A DNA stretch of 64,000 bases from NVTR01 sp965237505 (GCA_965237505.1 CBDEFR010000003.1:124001-188000), one strand, 5' to 3'. Positions 9,160 through 18,651 are shown, counted from the stretch's first letter. Numbers and translations: made by a program. The notes: a model not told the origin generated them from the sequence alone.

Positions 9160-9522
9160 CTAGGCGTTGGATTCGCGTATCTTCGCGGCAGCATCCTTGT
9201 CGTAAGTAATGCCCTGATTATCAAAAAGCTGGTCAAGTTCGCCCGACATTGTCATCTCGGTGATGATATCGCAGCCGCCGACAAATTCGCCTTTGACGTA
9301 TAGTTGCGGGATTGTCGGCCAGTCTGAGAATTCCTTGATCCCCTGGCGAATACCATCATCGGCCAGCACGTCCACATCGGCAAACTCTACCCCCATGTAA
9401 TTCAGCACACCTGCCACGCGCGACGAATACCCGCACTGCGGCATCATCTTGGTGCCTTTCATGAACAGTACCACGTCATTGCTGCTCACGGTTTTCTTGA
9501 TCTGGGTCTGTGCGTCGGTCAT
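9160..9522 (-). CDS. grxD: Monothiol glutaredoxin, Grx4/GrxD family
   Basis: A 120-residue CGFS-type monothiol glutaredoxin. The active-site motif reads CGYS (Cys30), a common variant of CGFS; the glutathione- and cluster-binding segments WPTIPQLYVKGEFVGGCDI follow at about residues 67-86. Such proteins bind a [2Fe-2S] cluster with glutathione and act with BolA in iron-sulfur trafficking and iron sensing in the cytoplasm. It starts 3 bp after the bolA stop, so the two are co-transcribed. It converges on the broken BTAD gene, with 30 bp between the stops. Confidence 0.95.
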   Translation of the reverse strand: MTDAQTQIKKTVSSNDVVLFMKGTKMMPQCGYSSRVAGVLNYMGVEFADVDVLADDGIRQGIKEFSDWPTIPQLYVKGEFVGGCDIITEMTMSGELDQLFDNQGITYDKDAAAKIRESNA

Positions 9523-9525
9523 TTC

Positions 9526-9768
9526 TTACTCCGCTGCTTTTGTGGTCAGGGCAAGGGCGTGCAATTCGCCCGCGGTCCCGTCCATCTTACCTTTGAGCGC
9601 CGCGTAGACGGCGCGTTGTTGCTGCACCCGGTTCTGACCGGCAAAGCTTTTGTCGATGACCTCGGCTGCAAAATGGTTTCCATCGCCGACCAGATCGGTG
9701 ATGGTGATCTGCGCGTTCGGGAAAGTTTCGCGAATCAGGTCTTCGATTTCCCGAGCTTGCATGGCCAT
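9526..9768 (-). CDS. bolA: BolA-family protein
   Basis: An 80-residue BolA-domain protein. The KH-like BolA fold is recognisable from NAQITITDLVGDGNHFAAEVIDK and the terminal stretch ELHALALTTKAAE, with the conserved histidines in NHF and ELHAL that take part in cluster binding with the monothiol glutaredoxin. I chose ATG at 9768 because GGAG lies seven bases upstream; the frame is open further upstream but those residues are not BolA-like. The next gene, grxD, encodes its partner. Confidence 0.93.
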   Translation of the reverse strand: MAMQAREIEDLIRETFPNAQITITDLVGDGNHFAAEVIDKSFAGQNRVQQQRAVYAALKGKMDGTAGELHALALTTKAAE

Positions 9769-9842
9769 ATGGCGTCTCCGTTGGTGTTGAGACAAGATGT
9801 AGGGCGGTGTGCTGCGCGCTGCAACCATGCAAGGCATGTATG

Positions 9843-10511
9843 TTACAACTCTTGATCTGGTGACAGGGTCAGCGGGACTGACAGATAAACCCCAAATTCC
9901 TGCCCGATGTCACAACTGACACGGGCGTGTACGCGGCCCTGACGGTCCAGAAATTGCTGTTTGTCCGCCACCGGGAATATCCCTTCGTGCCAGATATTGG
10001 CATGGATATAAAGGCCGCGCGTCCCGTCACACCAAAATGCCACGACCTGATCTGGCGAAAGATCGTCACCGAGCAACGCAACCGGCACCACGAACGGTGT
10101 CTTGTCCAGCGGGTAAAATAGCTGGCCGCCGTCGGGGTGGTAATTCATGTGCCACAACAGCACCTGGTTGCGGGCGGCGGTTTGCCGGACGGTGCTGGCA
10201 TTTTGCGGGTCTACCGACCAGCCCAGAACGTAATTTCTGTTTACCGCGTCGTTGGTGCCAAACAGCACATCGCCCCGCCACTCGCCGTGAAAAATGCCCT
10301 CGATCCAACCGCCTTCGTCGCCGGTTCCCACATCGACCGTGCGCCAGCCCTGCGCTGGCCAGCGGGTTATTTCTATGTCGCACGTTTCTGGATCGTCCAC
10401 CAGAAATCCAAAATCGCCGACGCTGGCGTCGGTGGCGCCGATCAGCGGGACTTGGTGCAGCGGCAACGACGGCTTCTCGGCGGCGTCAAACAGGTAAACC
10501 GGCGCGTCCAT
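9843..10511 (-). CDS. Ureidoglycolate lyase-like (AllA-family) protein
   Basis: About 222 residues. The segment GLYIHANIWHEGIFPV, together with the preceding VPVALLGDDLSPDQVVAFWCDG, resembles the cupin-like core of AllA (ureidoglycolate lyase, last step of allantoin breakdown). The N-terminal 90 residues (PLHQVPLIGATDASVGDFG...) are longer than in classical AllA and the rest of an allantoin pathway is not nearby, so the true substrate may differ. ATG at 10511 is preferred to the TTG at 10529 because AAGG lies seven bases upstream. It is followed by bolA and grxD on the same strand, 74 bp away. Confidence 0.6.
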   Translation of the reverse strand: MDAPVYLFDAAEKPSLPLHQVPLIGATDASVGDFGFLVDDPETCDIEITRWPAQGWRTVDVGTGDEGGWIEGIFHGEWRGDVLFGTNDAVNRNYVLGWSVDPQNASTVRQTAARNQVLLWHMNYHPDGGQLFYPLDKTPFVVPVALLGDDLSPDQVVAFWCDGTRGLYIHANIWHEGIFPVADKQQFLDRQGRVHARVSCDIGQEFGVYLSVPLTLSPDQEL

Positions 10512-10603
10512 ACTGTGCCTTTCCAACAAATTTGAACTGTTTCCAAGTCGCGCTCGAGCATAGGCCTGACGGCGAGCATTGAAAAGATAATTTAGGGGAT
10601 TAT

Positions 10604-11793
10604 CTTACCACCCTTCAATTTAGCGAATTAAGCTTGCCATCTGTCCACATGCTGTGATTCAAGGAGTCTCCTGTTATAGAATTGGAGATGTTGTATGGTT
10701 GTTTCATTGGGTTTTTCTGGGGTAAACGAAGCTATCAAGGCTGATTTTATAGAGCGGCTTCCAAAGTTTCATAAATCCCGCTGCGAAGGCCTTACACTGC
10801 TTTCGAGCATCGTTCTTGATGTGCGAAGTGCGAATTTGATGGAATTATCGGCGGCTTTACCGCGTCACATCGGAACAAAAGATCATCGGTACCAGTATGG
10901 TTCCCGTGTTTTGAGCAATTCCCACATTGATTGCGCGGAAATCATGCAGGCCTATGCTGGAGATGTATTCACCCGTTTGGCCTCCAACGGAGAGACCATC
11001 GTTTTGATGATGGATCAAAGCCATATCAATGACGGACATGAAGTCTTGATGCTGTCAGTGCGCATGCGTGATCGCGCCTTGCCTGTGGCTTGGCGCGTGC
11101 GCAAGACAAAAGGCAATATTGGGTTTTCTCTCCAAAAAGAGTTACTGGACAGCATTCAGGATTGGATGCCTGAAGGGGCTGATGTCATGTTAACGGGTGA
11201 TCGATTTTATGGCACAGAAAGGTTAATCCATTGGTGTCAGGACGCTGGTTGGGGATATCGTATTCGCCTGAAGGGCAACCTGACTTTGCAGCACCAAGGT
11301 GGCGAGCTGTCTTGCATTGAAATCCGGGAGCTGATGCCGCAAGGGCTTATAAACGCGTAACTTTATGGATCAGGTGTGTTTACGAATATCGGAGTATTGC
11401 ACGACGATGGTCACCCTGAGCCCTGGATCATCGCTATGAATGCAAAGCCTTCACAATACACGGTTCTCGATTATGGAATGCGATGGGGTATTGAAGCTAT
11501 GTTCTCGGACTTCAAGACCCGTGGATTTGGCATCGCGCAAAGCCAAATCAAAAAGCCAGACCGACTGGAAAGGCTTATCCTTGTCATGGCAATAGCCATG
11601 TACTGGGCGGTTTCAACGGGCGCAGCAGATGAACAAATAGTCGCCGAAAGCGGCGAAAAAAGGCGATTCGCAAAACCCGAAGATCACTCTGCTCCCTCTT
11701 CAAACAGGGCCTGCGGTTCCTGCGCAGATGCTTCATAGGATATGAGAAAATCCCTAAATTATGGCAAGTTTTGATTTTTTGAAGGGTGGTAAG
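10604..11793 (+). mobile_element. IS4-family element, copy 1 (no target duplication)
   Basis: Ends are CTTACCACCCTTCAA and TTGAAGGGTGGTAAG, 1190 bp apart. The copy at 43669-44857 has the same ends and is nearly identical. Unlike that copy, no direct repeat flanks this one (left TTAGGGGATTAT, right TCAAGCTGTATT), which suggests that a deletion or recombination removed one original flank. Confidence 0.9.
10695..11738 (+). pseudogene. IS4-family transposase with a nonsense codon
   Basis: Reads as the 347-residue transposase of the second copy up to residue 221, where GAA (Glu) is TAA at 11358-11360; the frame stays open after it to 11738. The lost part contains the catalytic Glu in DYGMRWGIEAMFSDFK, the Y-R-E-K signature of IS4 transposases, so the product is inactive. 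Catalytic Asp regions MMDQSHIND and LTGDRFYG lie before the stop. Confidence 0.92.
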
Positions 11794-11843
11794 TCAAGCT
11801 GTATTTCTTCTGGAAGTTCCGGTGCAACGGTCAAGTCTGTCAT
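11794..11843 (-). pseudogene. 5' end of an unknown small gene, truncated by IS4 copy 1
   Basis: Read on the minus strand, ATG at 11843 follows GGAG at six bases and opens MTDLTVAPELPEEIQL, running without a stop into the IS4 end at 11793. The remaining 16 codons identify nothing; the rest of the gene is not found beyond the other IS end. Included because start, ribosome site and truncation by an IS with no target duplication fit together. Confidence 0.35.
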
Positions 11844-12003
11844 AATAATCTCCATCAAATGAATTGACATCGGACCAGCGAATTAATGTTTATTTCAGTA
11901 TCTTAGGTAAATTATTCCGAATACTGATGCAAAATCGCTCAGCCAGATTGGGACCGCAATGATAACAGAGAATTTCGATTCGCTAAACAATGCGCTCTAA
12001 CTT

Positions 12004-12465
12004 TCATCCCCGCCCGCGATAGCCGGGGACGCCTTGATCGGGCAGCCAAAGCCCGCTGGGCAATTCACCATGCTGCCAGAATACATCGATTGGAATGCCG
12101 CCACGCGGATACCAATAGCCGCCGATCCGCAGCCAGCGCGGGGCCAGTTCGTCCACCAGCCGCCGGCCGATCCCCACTGTGCAATCTTCATGGAATGCGC
12201 CGTGATTGCGAAACGACGTCAGGTACAGCTTCAACGACTTGCTTTCGACCAGCCACTGATACGGGGCGTAGTCCAGCACCAAATGCGCAAAGTCTGGCTG
12301 CCCGGTCACCGGACATATTGAGGTAAATTCAGGCACCGTGAAGCGGACCAGATAATCAGTGTCTTTATGCGGGTTGGGCACTCGTTCCAAGACCGCCTCG
12401 TCTGGCGAATTCGGCACTGCACTGTCGCGCCCGAGTTGGGACAGGCCCAATTCCTGCTCAGTCAT
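12004..12465 (-). CDS. queF: NADPH-dependent 7-cyano-7-deazaguanine reductase
   Basis: A 153-residue unimodular QueF that reduces preQ0 to preQ1 in queuosine biosynthesis, in the cytoplasm. The catalytic Cys51 and Asp58 are in TSICPVTGQPDFA, and the QueF motif ESKSLKLYLTSFRNHG (about residues 74-89) is present, with His/Glu substrate-binding residues just after it in AFHED. It follows the precursor transporter by three bases, so the pair forms an operon for tRNA queuosine modification. Confidence 0.96.
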   Translation of the reverse strand: MTEQELGLSQLGRDSAVPNSPDEAVLERVPNPHKDTDYLVRFTVPEFTSICPVTGQPDFAHLVLDYAPYQWLVESKSLKLYLTSFRNHGAFHEDCTVGIGRRLVDELAPRWLRIGGYWYPRGGIPIDVFWQHGELPSGLWLPDQGVPGYRGRG

Positions 12466-12468
12466 GAC

Positions 12469-13038
12469 TCATACCGCCTGAATGCCAAGACGTTCATCAC
12501 GCCGTCTTATTAAGGCAATCGCGGGAATCGAAATAATCACCATCCAGCCCTTGCCGATAATCTGCCCGGTCAGGAAATCAAGCGAACCAAAGGCCATTTG
12601 CAGGAAGATAAGACTGTCAAACACAAGGCCCACAAAGCTGGATGCGACAACTGCCAACACCAGTCCGCGTTTTTGCAGCGGTGTATAGACTGCCAGATCA
12701 GCAAACTCGGACACTAAAAACGCGGTCACGGATGCCACAACCAGAAATGGCGGCGCGACTGCCCAGCTTAGCGCACCACCAATCAGGATTGCGATGATCG
12801 CCCAATACAGCCCCAGCCGCCGTTGCACCAGATCACGCAAGACCAGGGCAAGGCCGACCATGATCACGCCGCTCGGGGCCATGATCCCCGGCGCAACCGG
12901 GATCAGGCAGGGACTATCGGGCGGACACAGGGTTCCGAAGTTTCCCAACATCCAATTGGCGGCCGGAATCGAACCGGCAAACCCGGCAAAATACACGAGC
13001 CCTTCGATGCGGCGCCAATTATCGGCAGCAAGGGTCAT
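12469..13038 (-). CDS. VUT-family (YhhQ-like) queuosine precursor transporter
   Basis: About 189 residues with five or six hydrophobic spans (LVYFAGFAGSIPAANWML, GVIMVGLALVLRDLVQ, WAIIAILIGGALSWAV, FLVVASVTAFLVSEFADL, GLVLAVVASSFVGLVFDS, WMVIISIPAIALI). The LRDL and SEFADL segments are family signatures of VUT/DUF165 proteins, inner-membrane importers of preQ0/preQ1. ATG at 13038 has GGAG five bases upstream; the upstream in-frame TTG is inside that ribosome site. Coupled to queF, which supports the substrate. Confidence 0.9.
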   Translation of the reverse strand: MTLAADNWRRIEGLVYFAGFAGSIPAANWMLGNFGTLCPPDSPCLIPVAPGIMAPSGVIMVGLALVLRDLVQRRLGLYWAIIAILIGGALSWAVAPPFLVVASVTAFLVSEFADLAVYTPLQKRGLVLAVVASSFVGLVFDSLIFLQMAFGSLDFLTGQIIGKGWMVIISIPAIALIRRRDERLGIQAV

Positions 13039-13158
13039 TTTTTCTCCGTTCAAACGTTGTCAGGATTGAGTAGCTGCGCGCTTTTCGGGCTGACTGGTCC
13101 CACTTGAGTGTCTCTATCTGAGTGTTAGCGCATGATCTACCAATGTGCCATCAGGACG

Positions 13159-14825
13159 ATCCAGACCGTGTGAAAACTCTGGGTGGCGGGGGATTCCGTC
13201 CGGCTCATGGCGATGTTAGAGTCCGCCATGAGACACATTCTTGGCATTGACCGCTCTCAGGTTCTGCTTCTGCCGGAAGCAGTGGACGATTACGTGGGCC
13301 GGGATAACCCGGTCCGTTTCATCGACGCTTTCGTGGATGGTTTGGACCTGGCGGTCGCTGGTTTCGAGCGCGCCACGCCGAAGGCGACGGGTCGTCCCGG
13401 CTACGATCCGGCGGACCTGCTGAAGCTCTACATATACGGTTATCTCAATCGGGTACGTTCGAGCCGCCGGCTGGAGGCCGAGAGCAAGCGTAATCTCGAA
13501 GTGATCTGGCTGTTGCGGCGTTTGTCGCCGGACTTCAAGACGATCGCCGATTTCCGGCGGATCAATCGGGCGGCGTTCCGCCAGGTGTTTCGGGAGTTCG
13601 TGAGGCTATGCCGCGAACTGGAGCTGTTCGGGCGCGAGCTGGTGGCAGTCGACGGTACTCGGATCAATGCAGTGAACAGCCGGGAGCGGAACTTTACCAA
13701 AGCGAAGCTGGAGAAGGCGTTGGCCGAGAGCGACGAGAGGTTGTCGCGTTATCTCGACCGGCTCGACGAGGCCGACGGGCAAGACGAGAGCGGCACCGGC
13801 GGCGGCGAAGTGGAGAACATCCGGGAAAAGATCGCGCGATCCAAGGGCGGCGTGAGCGGTTTGAGGAACATCGCGACGCGCTGGCTGCGAGTGGCGAGGA
13901 CCAGCTCTCTTTGACGGATCCGGACAGCCGGGCGATGCACGCCGCGACCCGGGTCGGTGTCGGCTACAACATCCAGATCGCGGTGGACGCCAAGCACAAA
14001 CTGATCGCCGAGCAGCAGGTCCATAGCAAGGTCAGCGATCTCAGTCTGTTGGCCGAGACGGCGGTGGCGGCCCGTCGGAACCTGGCCGTCGATCGGATCG
14101 ACGCGGTCGCCGACGCGGGCTACTTCAAGATCGAGGATATCGAGGCCTGCGAGAATGCCGGCGTCATGCCGCATGTGCCCAAGCCCCAGCGCGGATCAAC
14201 GGTGAGCCAGGGGCTCTTTCCCAAGGAACGCTTCCGCTATGACGGCGGCGAGGACATTTACATCTGCCCCGACGGCCAACGCCTGGCGCTACACAGCAAG
14301 CGCAAGCGCCGCGATCTCATCTTCGCCAGTTACGCCAATCGCGCCGCGTGCAAGGAGTGCCAACTCAAGTCGAAGTGTACGAAAAGCGCCTTCCGTCGGG
14401 TCCTGCGCTATGTCGACGAAGCGATCCTGGAGCGCATGGCAGAACGATTGGCGGCCCGCCCGGAGCTGCTCGATGCGCGCCGTGAAAGCGTCGAGCACCC
14501 CTTCGGCTCAATCAAACAATGGATGGGCCAGGGTGCCTTCCTGACCCGGCGGCTGGAGAACGTGCGCGGCGAGTTCAGCATCACGGCGCTGGCTTACAAC
14601 ATCCGCCGCGCGATCTCTCTGGTAGGTGTTCCCGCCTTGATCGCCGCCGCGAGGGCGTGAGACGGGAGTCTGGCCCAAATCAAGCGCCCCACATCGATCC
14701 ACGGAGGCCCGGAGCCTCTTCCGCGGGGCTACCGGCGCCAAACCGCCGGACTACGTGGGATCGCGGCAAATCATGGTGACCCAAACCTCCATCCCCGCCA
14801 CCCAGAGTTTTCACACGGTCTGGAT
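13159..14825 (+). mobile_element. IS1182-family element
   Basis: Long terminal inverted repeats: ATCCAGACCGTGTGAAAACT followed by CTGGGTGGCGGGG at the left and the complement ending CACACGGTCTGGAT at the right. The single transposase gene is frameshifted. No clear target duplication is seen (GACG against AGTT), so a flank may have been rearranged. Confidence 0.88.
13228..14660 (+). pseudogene. IS1182-family transposase, frameshifted
   Basis: The first frame (from about 13228, MRHILGIDRSQVLLLPEAVD) encodes the DUF772 domain (PGYDPADLLKLYIYGYLNRVRSSRRLE) and the first catalytic Asp in LVAVDGTRINAV, then goes off frame near 13845-13880, ending at 13914. The other frame carries LSLTDPDSRAMHA, VADAGYF, the cysteine-rich CKECQLKSKC segment and the C-terminal REHxFGxIK-like motif ESVEHPFGSIKQWMGQG with the catalytic Glu, ending 14660. 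A single-base indel explains the break. Confidence 0.88.
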
Positions 14826-15192
14826 AGTTTTGGCGCCGGCCGGTCAGGAAGAGTTCGATCGCGTCGGATGTGAAACGTCGATCGCTGATCCAGCACCACA
14901 GCCACCTGATTGCAAGTTAGTACGCGGTTTTTTTTTAAGTAGCATTATTCTGTGCGGTGCCCGCAGAAAAATGAGTAGCAACTCGGTGAATTAAAATAAT
15001 ACTCTATAATTTCAACAGTTTGAATGAAAAATCTGGCAGCCTGTAGGGCCGCAAGATCAATGTTTCATGATATTTCACTAAAGCCGAAATAGTCAGCTAA
15101 ACATAGCTGTAATCCGATTGTCTTGCACACGGCCTTTCGTACCCTTACGTTACCGAACATAAATAAGGGCAGATTGGAGGGCAGATGATCTG
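14826..15192. other. Intergenic stretch between IS1182 and the integrase gene
   Basis: No convincing gene. The first ~95 bp are GC-rich like the surrounding IS DNA and may be a short transposase remnant that I could not place. The rest is AT-rich, with GGAGGG about 11 bases before the integrase ATG at 15193. An integrase attachment site would be expected in this region, but no tRNA fragment is visible. Confidence 0.4.
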
Positions 15193-16551
15193 ATGCCGCC
15201 TCGTGCAAAGGAATTACAACCAGCACAGATCAAGAATCTGACGCATCCGGGAGGCCCACGCGCCGTTAAGGTGGCCGTAGGAGGCGTGGCCGGCCTTTAT
15301 ATTCAGATCCAGCCAAGTGGCGCTAAGTCGTGGGTTTTGCGAACACGATATGGCGAATGGGCAGAACGCAAGGATGCTGAGGGTAATGTATTAGAGCGCG
15401 GCCGCAAAAAACGTGAAATCGGCTTGGGTGCATATCCTGACGTTTTGCCCGGTGCGGCCCGCGATAAAGCCCGAGAGGCCAAGGCGATGCTGGAGAGGGG
15501 TGTCGACCCCATATTAGAGCGTAGAGCCAACCGAGCTAAACTTCTGGCGGCTGCCCGACGCGGCCTGACCTTCACTGCTGCATTGGACCATTACGCCGCC
15601 GAAAAAACCAAAGAATTCTCCAGCGAAAAATACCGCAAACAGTGGAGGGCTACTATCGACCGGTATGCGGTGCCCATACTCGGCGACATACTTGTCCAAG
15701 ACATCAACCTGCAGGACGTTTTGCGGGTGCTACAACCGATCTGGACGGAAAAGACGATCACGGCCGCCAAACTGCGCCAGAGGGTCGAAAAGGTATTGGC
15801 CTACGCCACCGTTCAGGGGCACAGAACAGGCGATAATCCAGCCCGCTGGAAGGGTAACTTAGACATGATCCTTCCGGCGCCATCAAAGGTGGCTGGATCG
15901 CAAAACTGGCCAGCATTGGCCCTTGATAATGCTCCGCGCTGGTGGGCCGCGTTGCGAAAGCGCGAGGGAATGGGCGCTCGGGCTCTTGAGTTTCAGGCTC
16001 TGACGGCTTCAAGATCGGGCGCAATTCGATTTCTGAAATGGGATGAAATTGTTCTCGAAAAACGGTTATGGACGATGCAACCGGGACGGAAGTCTTCAAA
16101 GATACCTGCGAATGGTAAGGCTCATCGGGTACCCTTGACGGACGGCATGATCACATTGCTTGAGGCATTGCCGCGTCTGCAGGGGAGCGATTTTGTGTTT
16201 TGGGCGCCAAGGGGCGGTGCGTTATCTGATGCCACATTGGGCAAGGTCATGCGAGTAATCCATGTTGCTGACCAAAGAACCGGCAACAAAGGTTATCTGG
16301 ATGCTGTAACTCAGCAACCAGCTGTGCCGCATGGTCTTCGATCGACGTTTCGAACATGGGTTGCCGAACGAACACGTTTTGACGGCGACATGGCTGAAAT
16401 TGCTCTGGCGCACAAAGTCGGCTCGAAAGTTCAGCAGGCGTATAACCGCGGCGACCAAATCGACAAACGGCGCCGGATGATGGCCGCGTGGCATGGCATT
16501 CTAAACGGCACATCTGCTGGGAATGTTGTGGTCATTGAGGCTGCGAGATGA
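15193..16551 (+). CDS. P4-type tyrosine integrase
   Basis: A 452-residue integrase with an N-terminal DUF4102 arm (GGVAGLYIQIQPSGAKSWVLR, residues 33-53), a SAM-like core-binding domain near residues 125-220 and a phage-integrase catalytic domain. Catalytic residues visible: first Arg in LTASRSGAIRFLKW, HxxR in HGLRSTFRTW, and Tyr in VQQAYNRGD. It integrates and excises a genomic island by site-specific recombination. Its stop overlaps the start of the next gene by four bases, and an AlpA-like regulator follows, the usual arrangement at one end of an island. The coding frame is intact although its neighbours are broken. Confidence 0.95.
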   Translation: MPPRAKELQPAQIKNLTHPGGPRAVKVAVGGVAGLYIQIQPSGAKSWVLRTRYGEWAERKDAEGNVLERGRKKREIGLGAYPDVLPGAARDKAREAKAMLERGVDPILERRANRAKLLAAARRGLTFTAALDHYAAEKTKEFSSEKYRKQWRATIDRYAVPILGDILVQDINLQDVLRVLQPIWTEKTITAAKLRQRVEKVLAYATVQGHRTGDNPARWKGNLDMILPAPSKVAGSQNWPALALDNAPRWWAALRKREGMGARALEFQALTASRSGAIRFLKWDEIVLEKRLWTMQPGRKSSKIPANGKAHRVPLTDGMITLLEALPRLQGSDFVFWAPRGGALSDATLGKVMRVIHVADQRTGNKGYLDAVTQQPAVPHGLRSTFRTWVAERTRFDGDMAEIALAHKVGSKVQQAYNRGDQIDKRRRMMAAWHGILNGTSAGNVVVIEAAR

Positions 16552-16817
16552 ACGACGAAGAACGAAAACATGCCTACGCTGGGATTGAAGAAATATTGGA
16601 TATTCTAAAGCACAACCATCGAAATAAAACGTCGTTTGGAAATGAAAAAGGACCATATGGGCGAACGCTGGCGGAGGGTGAAGCAGCTTTTCACGCTCTC
16701 ATAGCAATATCACAGTTGCCTGAAGTCAAAAATGCAGATGATAACACGATCGAAATCCCTCGCTGGGTCTTCGATGCGCTTGTGAATATACCCCGACTCA
16801 TTGAGAAAGCGAAAATA

Positions 16818-17928
16818 TCTTGCAAAATCCTTTCGAAAGGATTCCTGTTGTCGGCATGATTTGCGCGGGATTTTTGAGCACGACGGAACGGGCAGAGCTG
16901 ATCGAGTTGGCTCGGAACGGCTTGGTCGAGCATCGTCTGGCTCGACGCGCCAACGCGCTGGCACTGCTGGACCAGGGAATGAGTTGCTCGGATGTCGGAG
17001 CGGCCCTTTTTCTTGACGACGACACGGTTCGGACTTGGTTCCGGCTCTACAGTGAAGAGGGAACTGAGGGTCTGGCCGGGTTCGGCTACGAGGGCCGCGA
17101 CGGTCATCTGAAGGCCCGGCAGCGCGACCAACTGAAATCCTGGATTGCCGAGACGCTACCGCGCACGACGCGCCATGTCGGGGCGTGGATCGAGCAGGAG
17201 TTCGGCATCGTTTATCAAAGCCGCTCGGGGCTGGTTACGCTGCTTCATCGTTTGGGGATGGAGCACCGCAAGCCGCAAGCGGTGTCGCAAAAGCTCGACG
17301 TGGTCAAACAGAAGGCCTTCATCGAGGCTTATGAGACCCTGATGAACACGCTGCCCACCGACGAAGCGGTGATGTTCGCCGACGCGGTGCATCCGACCCA
17401 TGCGGTGCGGCCTGTGGGCTGCTGGGCGCCAAAGGAAACCAAGGTCGCGGTTGACCAGACGAGCGGACGTAAGCGCATGAACATTCACGGGGCCATTGAC
17501 CTTGAAACCGGCCAGACCCGTATCCGCGAGGTGCTAACGGTTGACGCCATGAGCACCATTGCGCTTTTGATGTCCATCGAGGCCTTGTATCCGGCGATGC
17601 GGCTGATCCACGTGTTCCTGGACAACGCCCGCTATCATCACGCCAAGCTTGTCCGCGACTGGCTGGCCCAGCCGGAGCGGCGCATAAAGCTCTATTTCGT
17701 CCCGCCTTATTGTCCGCATTTGAACCCTATCGAGCGTCTGTGGGGGCTGATGCACAGAAACGTCACCCACAACCGATGTTACGCCACTTTCAACGAATTT
17801 TGCGACGCCATGCTCGGGTTCCTGAAAGAGGATGTTCCCAGAAACTGGGGAGATTTATGCGACGACGTATCAGACAATTTCCGCGTCATATCACCAAAGG
17901 ATTTTCGGGTTCTGACGTGAGCAGGGTA
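16818..17928 (+). mobile_element. IS630-family element (first type)
   Basis: Carries one transposase frame and interrupts the gene downstream of the integrase. A TA is present at both proposed edges (16816-16817 and 17929-17930), as expected for IS630. The AAAATCCTTT block occurs inverted near both ends, but the ends are imperfect and the exact borders are uncertain by a few bases. Not related at high identity to the IS630 pair at 37228 and 42403. Confidence 0.75.
16856..17920 (+). CDS. IS630-family transposase
   Basis: About 354 residues. N-terminal winged-helix repressor-like domain (HRLARRANALALLDQGMSCSDVGAALFLDDDTVRTWF), then the DDE_3 domain: Asp in EAVMFADAVHPTH, Asp in LIHVFLDNARYHHA and Glu in FVPPYCPHLNPIERLWGLMH. 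The ATG at 16856 (MICAGFLSTTERAEL) is the first Met before the HTH; a TTG 36 bases upstream keeps the frame open. Intact. Confidence 0.92.
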   Translation: MICAGFLSTTERAELIELARNGLVEHRLARRANALALLDQGMSCSDVGAALFLDDDTVRTWFRLYSEEGTEGLAGFGYEGRDGHLKARQRDQLKSWIAETLPRTTRHVGAWIEQEFGIVYQSRSGLVTLLHRLGMEHRKPQAVSQKLDVVKQKAFIEAYETLMNTLPTDEAVMFADAVHPTHAVRPVGCWAPKETKVAVDQTSGRKRMNIHGAIDLETGQTRIREVLTVDAMSTIALLMSIEALYPAMRLIHVFLDNARYHHAKLVRDWLAQPERRIKLYFVPPYCPHLNPIERLWGLMHRNVTHNRCYATFNEFCDAMLGFLKEDVPRNWGDLCDDVSDNFRVISPKDFRVLT

Positions 17929-18279
17929 TACATGGAAAATTTTTATACTTATTGGCGGATCAAAAACGAAGAGGAATAGAAAAACATTGGGACAGGTAGT
18001 GGGTTGCGAACCAAATTACCAAGGAGGCCGTGAGGGGCGACAACATCAAACAATACTTGGAATGAACTGCGTGTTGCAGGCTTGGCTCGGCACATCAAGA
18101 ATGAATGCATCCGTGCGGGGATCCACGCCTCATTCGAAGATATAGCAGGGGAAATTGCTACCCTGTTGGAGAGCAATAACAATGGGTGGCCGAAAATAAG
18201 TGAGCATACGATCGAGAGATACCGAAAGAAATATTTGAAAACTTCAAAATAGGGCGCCACTTCCTAGGAGGTTGTGATC

Positions 18280-18651
18280 GTGACGAGAAAAACGCCACGA
18301 AATATCATTGTCGAAACCAGATCCGATATGGAGGCTTCGACTATGCGCACAGAACCACACGAACAGGTGGCACAATCAAAAGACCTACATGAAAACACAG
18401 AATCGGCGTCAGGCGTTCAGGCCGGAGACTTCGACGGACCACCGCGGAAAGCAGTTGAACCCAGCAGAATACCAATTGAATTTCTGACAGGCCCTGATGT
18501 TCAGGCCCGCTATCGGAAGAGCCACGTCACGATCTGGCGGTGGATTCGCGATTCAGAACTTGAGTTTCCACCACCCATCAAAATTAACCGCCTGAACTAT
18601 TGGCGGTTGTCCGACCTTGAAGCATGGGAAGCAGTCCAAGCCGCTGCCTAA
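18280..18651 (+). CDS. AlpA-like regulator / excisionase
   Basis: About 123 residues. The C-terminal half is a MerR-type winged HTH as in AlpA: FLTGPDVQARYRKSHVTIWRW, PPPIKINRLNYWRLSDLEAWE. The N-terminal half (MTRKTPRNIIVETRSD...) is low complexity and polar. Such proteins activate integrase expression or direct excision of P4-like islands. I start it at GTG 18280 because AGGAGG lies eight bases before it; the GTG at 18274 is only two bases after that site. It fits with the integrase 1.7 kb upstream. Confidence 0.82.
   Translation: MTRKTPRNIIVETRSDMEASTMRTEPHEQVAQSKDLHENTESASGVQAGDFDGPPRKAVEPSRIPIEFLTGPDVQARYRKSHVTIWRWIRDSELEFPPPIKINRLNYWRLSDLEAWEAVQAAA

Larger units (their letters stand above)
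16548..18251 (+). pseudogene. Unknown island gene downstream of the integrase, split by an IS630 element and frameshifted
   Basis: ATG at 16548 overlaps the integrase stop as ATGA. The first ~90 codons (MNDEERKHAYAGIEEILDIL...NIPRLIEKAKI) end at the IS630 element. After it, coding-like segments continue: one frame reads HGKFLYLLADQKRRGIEKHWDR, a TAG, then WVANQITKEAVRGDNIKQYLE to about 18080; a second frame reads NELRVAGLARHIKNECIRAG...ERYRKKYLKTSK and stops at 18251. Rejoined at the TA target these could form one protein of about 195 residues, broken by the IS, a nonsense codon and a frameshift. An alternative joining gives YMENFYTYWRIKNEEE directly after the IS. I do not recognise the protein. 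Confidence 0.6.
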
